A DNA stretch of 19,526 nt from DATGYC01 sp035298385 (GTDB lineage Bacteria > Bacillota > Sulfobacillia > Symbiobacteriales > Symbiobacteriaceae), in the NCBI GenBank assembly GCA_035298385.1, contig DATGYC010000220.1:1-19526 (forward strand), written 5' to 3'. This document shows, piece by piece, positions 15,248-19,526 of the stretch; within the stretch, counting starts at the first letter, position 1; every line of letters begins with the position of its first letter. The notes under the pieces were generated by a model, which saw only the letters and a program-made list of their open reading frames with translations, was not told where the DNA came from and did not search any database. Position numbers and translations under genes: made by a program.

Positions 15248-16021
15248 CTACTTCCCTTCCCAGGTGGGCTTCCGCTTCTCAGCGAAGGCCCGCATCCCTT
15301 CCTTCTGGTCCGCCGAGGCGAAGGCCATGTAGAAGAGACGCCGCTCAGCAGCCAGACCGCCCGCTAGCGACTGCTCGAACGACTGCAGGATGGCCTCCTT
15401 CGCCAGCATCAGGGCGACCGGCGACTTGGCGGCCACCTCCTGGGCCAGCTTCTGCGCCTCCGCCAACCAGGCCTCGGGCGGGAAGATCCGGCTGACCAGC
15501 CCGTAGGCCTGCGCCTCTTGGGCGGAGAGCAACCGACCGGTCAGGACCATGTCCATCGCTAGCGCCTTGCCGACAGCCCGGGTCAACCGCTGGGTGCCAC
15601 CGGCGCCCGGCAATACCCCGATGTTGATCTCTGGTTGGCCAAACTTGGCCGTCTCCGAGCAGACAAGCATATCGCAGATCATGGCTAGCTCGCAGCCACC
15701 GCCTAGGGCGAAGCCAGAGACCGCACCGATCAGCGGCTTGCGGCAGGCGTAGACCGTATCCCACAGGGCGATGAAATCCTTCTGGAACATGTCGATGGCG
15801 CCCTGGTCGACCATCTCCTTGATATCCGCCCCGGCGGCGAAGGCCCGGTCGTCACCATGGATCAGGATCGCCCGGATGGCCGGGTCGGCCTGGAACCCCT
15901 TCAGGGCCTCCACGACCTCCGTCATGAGGGTGCTGTTAAGGGCGTTCAGGGCCTGGGGCCGGTACAACTGGATGCGCCCGACGGCGCCCTCTGTAAAGGT
16001 GCGGATCTGCTCAAAGCTCAA
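15248..16021 (-). CDS. paaF: 2,3-dehydroadipyl-CoA hydratase (enoyl-CoA hydratase)
   Basis: This hydratase adds water to 2,3-dehydroadipyl-CoA to give the substrate of PaaH. The 257-residue crotonase-family protein has both catalytic glutamates, Glu111 in GGGCELAM and Glu131 in FGQPEINIGVLPGAGGTQRL, plus the CoA/oxyanion stretch FAAGADIKEM (61-70). The C-terminus EKRKPTWEGK is typical. The start is TTG 16021, with GGGAGGG 7 bases upstream; that site overlaps the end of the EthD-like gene, whose stop lies only 2 bases away, so translation is probably coupled. Other short-chain enoyl-CoA hydratases are nearly indistinguishable by motif; context supports paaF. The 88 bases to paaG hold no terminator, only an 8-base direct repeat CAGCCGGT. 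Confidence 0.88.
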   Translation of the reverse strand: MSFEQIRTFTEGAVGRIQLYRPQALNALNSTLMTEVVEALKGFQADPAIRAILIHGDDRAFAAGADIKEMVDQGAIDMFQKDFIALWDTVYACRKPLIGAVSGFALGGGCELAMICDMLVCSETAKFGQPEINIGVLPGAGGTQRLTRAVGKALAMDMVLTGRLLSAQEAQAYGLVSRIFPPEAWLAEAQKLAQEVAAKSPVALMLAKEAILQSFEQSLAGGLAAERRLFYMAFASADQKEGMRAFAEKRKPTWEGK

Positions 16022-16023
16022 GC

Positions 16024-16335
16024 CTATTCCCTCCCGCCGGTCGGGTTTGCAAAATACATCGTAAAGAGGCCCTTTGCAAAGGTCCGAAGCTGCTTGCCCG
16101 CTTCGTTCATCTCCGCGGAGTGCAGGGCCGCGTTCAGATCCTTCTTCGACGCAAAGCTCATCTCTGTCATCTGGAAGAGATCCGGCTGCCCCCAGGGCGC
16201 CTCCTCAAACCGGACTACCTCCGTCTTGATCAGACCCGGGACCTGATTGATCAGCCCCATGTGGACCGCATACTGGGCCTCGAACTCATTCAGCGGGATC
16301 TCCGGCTTCCGGTAAAGAACGACCAGTTTGTACAT
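16024..16335 (-). CDS. EthD-family small protein
   Basis: The 103-residue product looks like a dimeric alpha-beta barrel protein of the EthD type. It begins with a strand MYKLVVLYRKPE, then a helix EIPLNEFEAQYAVHMGLINQVPGL with the typical H-x-x-L-x-x-x-x-P-G-L pattern, then a second strand set (KTEVVRFEE, PDLFQMTEMSFASKKDLNAALHS). EthD proteins are small accessory or oxidoreductase-like proteins with unclear roles; the best known helps a P450 degrade ethyl tert-butyl ether. Its place between paaX and paaF suggests an accessory role in phenylacetate use, which is inference. I chose ATG 16335 because AAAGGAG lies 9 bases upstream and the fold begins there; an earlier ATG at 16359 has no such site. 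It overlaps the end of paaX by 50 bases. Confidence 0.82.
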   Translation of the reverse strand: MYKLVVLYRKPEIPLNEFEAQYAVHMGLINQVPGLIKTEVVRFEEAPWGQPDLFQMTEMSFASKKDLNAALHSAEMNEAGKQLRTFAKGLFTMYFANPTGGRE

Positions 16336-17161
16336 CGAACGCCACTCCTTTGTCATCATTCAGCCCTGCCACCCGGTCCAGATACCGAAGGGCGCCCGGT
16401 GCCAGTAGGGCGTAGTACATCTGGAAGAGTCGCCGAGCGTCATCGCCCAGCCATTCCGACGGCAGAAGGCCCGCCGGTAGCCCTGGGTCAACAAAAAGGA
16501 ACTTCCGATACTCATGCACAAGGGAGAGCCGCTCGACGTAGCAGCCCACGTCATCGAGTTCGATCCGATCGGCCTGAGCCTGCAACCGCGGCAGCCACCC
16601 CTCGATGAAGCGCTGATAGTGTTCGGCAATTCCCCTCAGGTCCCAGCAGGATGCCACGAGCTCCTGAGCCGAGTGCGGACCGACGTGGGTCGCCCGGAAG
16701 AGATGGACGTAAGGCGCTAGGTCATAGCGGCGGATCAAGTCTAGCGCTGCCTCTTCCAGTGGATTCGGCGAGATCCAGAGTCCGGGCGCCAGCGGACCGA
16801 ATCCGGTCCAGACCAACTCGCGACGTAGGTCATCCCGCCGCTCCCGCAGGTCCTCCGGCACGGAGTAGGAGAGGACCCGCCAAAACCCATCCCAGTGCCG
16901 CTCTTCGGGATTGTAGACCCGACGGGAAGCGACTGTGATCCGCTTCTGCCCATTGGGGGTCAGCGAATAGTTCGAACGTCCACCCACCCGACGGGACTGC
17001 AGCCATCCCTGACGCACCGTCCGGGAGACAGCCTGGCGCATGGCCGACTCGCTCACCCCGAAGGGCGCCATCAGCGTCGCCAACGTGCTGGATGAGACCT
17101 CGTCGGCCACATGTTGAATATAGTCACCCCAGAGGTCGAATAGGAGTGAGCGTGCCTTCAA
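16286..17161 (-). CDS. paaX: Phenylacetate operon transcriptional repressor PaaX
   Basis: PaaX represses paa operons until phenylacetyl-CoA binds. The 291-residue protein has the N-terminal winged helix (about 1-70: SLLFDLWGDYI, then TLATLMAPFGVSESAMRQAVSRTVRQGWL and RSNYSLTPNG). A central domain follows (RHWDGFWRVLSYSVPEDLRERRDDLRRELVWTGFGPLAPGLWISP), then the C-terminal domain with HEYRKFLFVDPGLPAGLLPSEWLGDDARRLF. Order and length fit the family (about 300). The start is TTG 17161 after GGAAGGTGAGG. Its last 50 bases overlap the EthD-like gene, so the two are co-translated. A 14-base near-palindrome 27 bases before the start is a candidate self-regulatory site. Confidence 0.92.
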   Translation of the reverse strand: MKARSLLFDLWGDYIQHVADEVSSSTLATLMAPFGVSESAMRQAVSRTVRQGWLQSRRVGGRSNYSLTPNGQKRITVASRRVYNPEERHWDGFWRVLSYSVPEDLRERRDDLRRELVWTGFGPLAPGLWISPNPLEEAALDLIRRYDLAPYVHLFRATHVGPHSAQELVASCWDLRGIAEHYQRFIEGWLPRLQAQADRIELDDVGCYVERLSLVHEYRKFLFVDPGLPAGLLPSEWLGDDARRLFQMYYALLAPGALRYLDRVAGLNDDKGVAFDVQTGRSLPEAGDPAE

Positions 17162-17187
17162 AGCCTCACCTTCCCGTCTGTTTGTGT

Positions 17188-17201
17188 GACGAAATTCCGT
17201 C
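17188..17201 (-). promoter_or_regulatory. Near-palindrome upstream of paaX, candidate operator
   Basis: GACGAAATTCCGTC is palindromic except at one base pair. It lies 27-40 bases before the paaX TTG, a suitable place for autoregulation. It does not match the E. coli PaaX site, so the assignment is only positional. Confidence 0.35.
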
Positions 17202-17290
17202 TCTCGTGCTCCCTCTGTCTTTTCTAGCTACCTGAATCATTTTCCTTGTGTTGCATCAGTAGGACTCACAAGAGGTTCACGGATACTCTA

Positions 17291-17327
17291 TGGACAGGCG
17301 CAAATCCCTATACTATCTTGAGTATAG
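17291..17327 (+). promoter_or_regulatory. Promoter and overlapping dyad for the 17367 gene
   Basis: TGGACA (17291-17296), a 17-base spacer and TATCTT (17314-17319) form a fair housekeeping promoter. A perfect dyad CTATACT (17308-17314) with AGTATAG (17321-17327) covers the -10 and the likely start, where a repressor would block transcription. The regulator is unknown. Confidence 0.5.
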
Positions 17328-17347
17328 AGATGAAAGTTCCGCACTAA

Positions 17348-17360
17348 GCACCGGAGGTGC
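17348..17360 (+). promoter_or_regulatory. Hairpin enclosing the ribosome binding site
   Basis: GCACC (17348-17352) can pair with GGTGC (17356-17360) around GGA. The ribosome binding site GGAGGT (17353-17358) is half in the loop and half in the stem, 8 bases before ATG 17367. This could damp translation. Confidence 0.4.
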
Positions 17361-17366
17361 GTACCC

Positions 17367-17624
17367 ATGTTCATGTGCCGCTTTACGCAAGAGCAGTTTG
17401 AGGACAAGGACTTAGCCTATACCGCAATTATCGCGGCCCGGCTCGCCCATCCTGCCAAGGAGACCTTCGTGCTGAAGTTCTCCTCCAAGAAGGCGCTACT
17501 GGGATTTTTTGACCAGATCAAGAACCAGCAGCAGGAGTATGTGGTGACTAAGGTCCACGGTAATAAGACCTACGGACCGGACTCCCCTCTTGACCTGATC
17601 CACCTTGTAGGTGGAGCACAGTAG
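17367..17624 (+). CDS. Small protein of unknown function
   Basis: I do not recognise this 85-residue protein. It starts MFMCRFTQEQ and predicts as helix (FEDKDLAYTAIIAARLAH), strand (ETFVLKFSS), helix (KKALLGFFDQIKNQQQ), strand (EYVVTKVHG), a compact alpha-beta fold. It has one cysteine, no signal peptide and no membrane segment. The start is supported by GGAGGT 8 bases upstream and by a fair promoter and dyad further up. It is divergent from paaX, 205 bases away, and upstream of the sugar kinase gene by 93 bases, with a hairpin between. No function is suggested. Confidence 0.72.
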   Translation: MFMCRFTQEQFEDKDLAYTAIIAARLAHPAKETFVLKFSSKKALLGFFDQIKNQQQEYVVTKVHGNKTYGPDSPLDLIHLVGGAQ

Positions 17625-17625
17625 C

Positions 17626-17657
17626 TTCCTGCGGCTCCCGAACCCTTCGGGCAGGAA
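17626..17657 (+). terminator. Hairpin after the small 17367 gene
   Basis: TTCCTGC (17626-17632) can pair with GCAGGAA (17651-17657), and CCCGAA (17637-17642) with TTCGGG (17646-17651). The two share one base, so they form a nearly continuous stem. It begins 2 bases after the stop. There is no T run, so termination strength is uncertain. Confidence 0.5.
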
Positions 17658-17685
17658 TATGTACTACTAGGTATAGAATTACTAT

Positions 17686-17705
17686 CCCTGTGCAAAGTCA
17701 CAGGG
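17686..17705 (+). promoter_or_regulatory. Hairpin abutting the ribosome binding site of the kinase gene
   Basis: CCCTGTG (17686-17692) pairs perfectly with CACAGGG (17699-17705) around a 6-base loop. The last three bases of the stem are the first of the ribosome binding site GGGAGGT, 8 bases before ATG 17718. It is the second hairpin touching a ribosome binding site within 350 bases. Confidence 0.4.
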
Positions 17706-17717
17706 AGGTATTGCCGT

Positions 17718-18683
17718 ATGCCGTGGGTATTGGGACTGGACGGGGGGGGCTCTAGGACAGTCGCCCTCATTGCGAATGAGAAGGGACGCGTTCTGGGTCG
17801 CGGCGAGAGTGGACCTGCCACTCAGCACACCGCCGGTCTAGCCCGCGCCGCTGAGGCGATTCGTTCTGCGACGTATCAAGCGCTCGATGATGCCGGCCTA
17901 ATGGTACAGGCATTGCATGCCGCCTGCTTCGCCCTCGTGGGCGCCGATCACACCATCGACCGCCAGGTGATGGCCAGCGTCATCGCTAGCCTGGGCCTGA
18001 AGTGCCCGATCACGTTAGAGCATGATGCAACGGCCGCCCTAGCTGGTGCGACCGGGGGGCGCCCGGGCGCCATCATTATCGCTGACACCGGGGCGATGGC
18101 CTACGGTGAGGATGCTACAGGTCAGCGAGCCCGCGCTGATGGCTATGGCCCGATCGTGGGTGACACCGGCTCTGGTTACGACGTGGGGCGCAAGGCCCTG
18201 ATGGCCGCCCTTCGCCACGAGGATGGACGTGGTCCTGCTACCCTGTTGACCGAGCGGATCACCCGCCGATTCATGCTGGGCTCCATGACCGATATCCTTA
18301 ACCTCGTGCACGGCAATCCCGCCCCGCTCCAGCGGCAGGATATCGCTGCGATCGCGCCCAAGGTGATTCAATGCGCCCAGGAAGGCGATCGGGTGGCACT
18401 TGATCTGGTCCGGACCGCCGGTCAGGAACTCGGGGCTGCCGTCTCTGCAGTCCTCGCACGTCTATCGTGGCCGACTGAGGAGCCGATTCCGGTGGCTGGC
18501 CTTGGCTCCATGTTCGAGGCGGGCCCCCTGCTCGTTGACCCGATGCAGCAGGTGATTCACGCGAACGAGCCGCGAGCGATGCTCGTCAAGCCACAGCATA
18601 CCCCGTCTTACGGGGCCGTTCTGCTGGCGCTCCGCTCCCTGAACATCCAGTTGGATGAGACCCCCGAGGAGCGACATGCCTAA
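17718..18683 (+). CDS. BadF/BadG/BcrA/BcrD-family ATPase, N-acetylglucosamine kinase-like
   Basis: A 321-residue protein of the ASKHA (actin/hexokinase-like) superfamily. The phosphate 1 motif is GLDGGGSRTVALIANEKG (6-23), and RGESGPATQ follows as in N-acetylglucosamine kinases. The hinge and sugar-binding part is LEHDATAALAGATGG, then GYGPIVGDTGSGYDVGRKAL. The adenosine motif PVAGLGSMFEAGPLL lies near 250-265. The usual SGTGS of phosphate 2 reads ADTGA here (IIIADTGAMAYG), and GDEGSG reads GDTGSG, so substrate or activity may differ from a standard sugar kinase. No iron-sulfur cysteines mark it as a benzoyl-CoA reductase activator. ATG 17718 follows GGGAGGT. No sugar transporter is adjacent, so the substrate stays open. 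Confidence 0.85.
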   Translation: MPWVLGLDGGGSRTVALIANEKGRVLGRGESGPATQHTAGLARAAEAIRSATYQALDDAGLMVQALHAACFALVGADHTIDRQVMASVIASLGLKCPITLEHDATAALAGATGGRPGAIIIADTGAMAYGEDATGQRARADGYGPIVGDTGSGYDVGRKALMAALRHEDGRGPATLLTERITRRFMLGSMTDILNLVHGNPAPLQRQDIAAIAPKVIQCAQEGDRVALDLVRTAGQELGAAVSAVLARLSWPTEEPIPVAGLGSMFEAGPLLVDPMQQVIHANEPRAMLVKPQHTPSYGAVLLALRSLNIQLDETPEERHA

Positions 18684-18704
18684 CCAGAATACAGGTACAA
18701 AGTA

Positions 18705-18720
18705 GGGGCCGTTTCGCCCC
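18705..18720 (+). terminator. Short hairpin after the kinase gene
   Basis: GGGGC (18705-18709) pairs with GCCCC (18716-18720) around CGTTTC, 21 bases after the stop. It is short and lacks a T run; a longer dyad follows at 18727. Confidence 0.4.
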
Positions 18721-18726
18721 CTCCGT

Positions 18727-18766
18727 CAACGCCGTATGTGTCGACCTGTCGTCACATGCGGCGTTG
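18727..18766. repeat. 40-base inverted repeat between kinase and YaiI genes
   Basis: CAACGCCGTATGTG (18727-18740) pairs with CACATGCGGCGTTG (18753-18766) along 14 bp with one G-T pair. The 12-base loop itself contains CGAC and GTCG. It is followed by CTTATTCG. It may be a terminator for the kinase gene or an operator for the next; it is longer than needed for the former. Confidence 0.6.
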
Positions 18767-18845
18767 CTTATTCGATGACCGCCAACGTTCCGGATGCTGG
18801 GCTGCCGCGCGGGCCATACTCTCCTCTGAGTGCAGGTGAACGCTG

Positions 18846-19274
18846 ATGCGTGTGATTGTCGATGCCGATGCTTGTCCCGTACTAAAGACCATCCTTCGTC
18901 TCTGTGCTGACGCTGGCGTACAGGTCATCACCGTCGCCTCCTTCAACCATGACATTGAAGGTGAGAACCATATCATGGTCGGGCCCGAGAAGGAGGCCGC
19001 TGACATGGCGATCATCAATCGCACCCAGCGCGGCGACCTGATTGTGACACAGGACTGGGGGTTGGCCAGCCTCGTCCTTGCCAAGGGAGCACATGCCCTC
19101 AGTCCCTGGGGGCATCTCTTTAGCAACGAGGAGATGGAGGGGCGCCTGGCACAGCGAGCTCTGAACGCCCGGTTGCGGCGTGGGGGTGTACGCTTGCCCG
19201 GACCGCCGAAGCGGACCGCTGCAGATGACCAGGTCTTTGAGTCAGCCCTCCGATCGTTCCTGGCAACCACATAA
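18846..19274 (+). CDS. YaiI/YqxD-family protein (DUF188, PIN-like)
   Basis: The 142-residue protein matches the YaiI/YqxD family over its full length. It has VDADACPV near the N-terminus, VASFNHDI, an AADMAII segment, GDLIVTQDWGLASLVLAKGAHAL (63-85), then basic RLAQRALNARLRRGGVRLPGPPKR and DDQVFESALRSFL. Conserved aspartates (Asp6, Asp8, Asp53, Asp64, Asp69) suggest a metal-dependent PIN-like nuclease fold, but no activity is firmly known for the family. The usual GPDAAD reads GPEKEAAD here. ATG 18846 is preceded by CAGGTGAACGCTG, a modest ribosome binding site. It is likely transcribed from its own promoter after the 40-base dyad and ends in a strong hairpin. Confidence 0.92.
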   Translation: MRVIVDADACPVLKTILRLCADAGVQVITVASFNHDIEGENHIMVGPEKEAADMAIINRTQRGDLIVTQDWGLASLVLAKGAHALSPWGHLFSNEEMEGRLAQRALNARLRRGGVRLPGPPKRTAADDQVFESALRSFLATT

Positions 19275-19276
19275 AA

Positions 19277-19303
19277 AAGACCGAGAGCTGTGCTCTCGGT
19301 CTT
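19277..19303. terminator. Intrinsic terminator after the YaiI gene, stronger on minus strand
   Basis: AAGACCGAGAGC (19277-19288) pairs perfectly with GCTCTCGGTCTT (19292-19303), loop TGT. The plus-strand tail is only CTCCGTTC, while on the minus strand a run of T follows the stem, so it may also end a minus-strand gene beyond the window. Confidence 0.85.
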
Positions 19304-19331
19304 CTCCGTTCTCGTCCCCGTCACGAGCGGT

Positions 19332-19364
19332 ATGCAAAAGACCCCTGCTAGCGCAGAGGTCTTT
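19332..19364. terminator. Terminator-like hairpin, copy 1 of a direct repeat
   Basis: AAAGACCCCTGC pairs with GCAGAGGTCTTT with one mismatch and a 4-base loop; A and T runs flank both arms, so it could work both ways. The first 28 bases (19332-19359) recur at 19499-19526 with two changes, both in the loop. Confidence 0.65.
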
Positions 19365-19394
19365 CGAAAGAATTTGGGCGACGTTCAATCCAGA

Positions 19395-19426
19395 TGAGAG
19401 GGGGGAAGAACGCATCCCCCCTCTCA
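19395..19426. other. Perfect hairpin in the gene-free right end
   Basis: TGAGAGGGGGG (19395-19405) pairs perfectly with CCCCCCTCTCA (19416-19426) around a 10-base loop. There is no T run. No gene is seen between 19275 and the window end; this and the next hairpin fill the stretch between the two copies of the direct repeat. Confidence 0.5.
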
Positions 19427-19455
19427 AACTCTCCCCCGCCCTGGGTGGTCCCGTC

Positions 19456-19487
19456 GCCGGTTGTGCCGCCTTGTCAGCACAACCGGC
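19456..19487. other. Second perfect hairpin in the gene-free right end
   Basis: GCCGGTTGTGC (19456-19466) pairs perfectly with GCACAACCGGC (19477-19487), again with an 11-bp stem and a 10-base loop, the same dimensions as the hairpin at 19395. The sequences are unrelated. Confidence 0.5.
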
Positions 19488-19498
19488 TCTGCCCGAAC

Positions 19499-19526
19499 AT
19501 GCAAAAGACCCCTGCTTACGCAGAGG
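19499..19526. repeat. Direct repeat copy 2, cut by the window edge
   Basis: These 28 bases match 19332-19359 at 26 positions, the differences lying in the hairpin loop. The 3' arm is truncated by the end of the window, so a full terminator hairpin probably continues beyond. Confidence 0.6.

Noticed and set aside
19439..19487. T-box-like sequence GGGTGGTCCCG followed by a hairpin
   Set aside because: The conserved ACCGCG part is altered, no stem I with specifier loop is visible upstream, and the following hairpin has no T run.

Overview
The window looks like a piece of chromosome from a high-GC Gram-positive bacterium, probably a deep-branching Bacillota of the Symbiobacterium kind. This is an inference. 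It rests on the high GC content, strong GGAGG-type ribosome binding sites in front of most genes, frequent GTG and TTG starts, a YqxD/YaiI-family gene, a Bacillus-type two-gene ABC exporter, and many hairpin terminators. No rRNA, tRNA, CRISPR array or intact insertion sequence was seen.

Layout. Bases 1-135 are the 3' end of a gene that may be a LysR-type regulator. It converges on rpoN (sigma-54). Upstream of rpoN on the minus strand are a 1026-residue subtilisin-family peptidase, a small secreted helical protein and an ArsB arsenite permease. Next comes a two-gene unit: an HtrA-like protein with a PDZ domain that appears to have lost all three catalytic residues, and a 96-residue partner. 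Then follow a small membrane protein and the 3-oxoadipyl-CoA thiolase paaJ. A plus-strand ABC exporter (ATPase plus permease, ATGA overlap) separates paaJ from a second minus-strand cluster: paaX, an EthD-like gene, paaF, paaG and paaH. The right end is plus-strand: a small unknown gene, a BadF/BadG-type sugar kinase, a YaiI/YqxD-family protein, and a gene-free stretch of hairpins running to the window edge.

Function. paaF, paaG, paaH and paaJ supply the ring-isomerising and beta-oxidation-like lower half of aerobic phenylacetyl-CoA breakdown, and paaX is the expected repressor. The ligase (paaK), the epoxidase (paaABCDE) and the ring hydrolase (paaZ) are not in the window.

The observations I rate highest are the catalytically dead HtrA-like protein with its small partner; a possible terminator/antiterminator switch upstream of arsB; a palindromic segment inside paaH whose core recurs over the paaH stop codon; a decayed copy of an enoyl-CoA hydratase 3' end just after paaG; and the abundance of the octamer GGGCGCCC.
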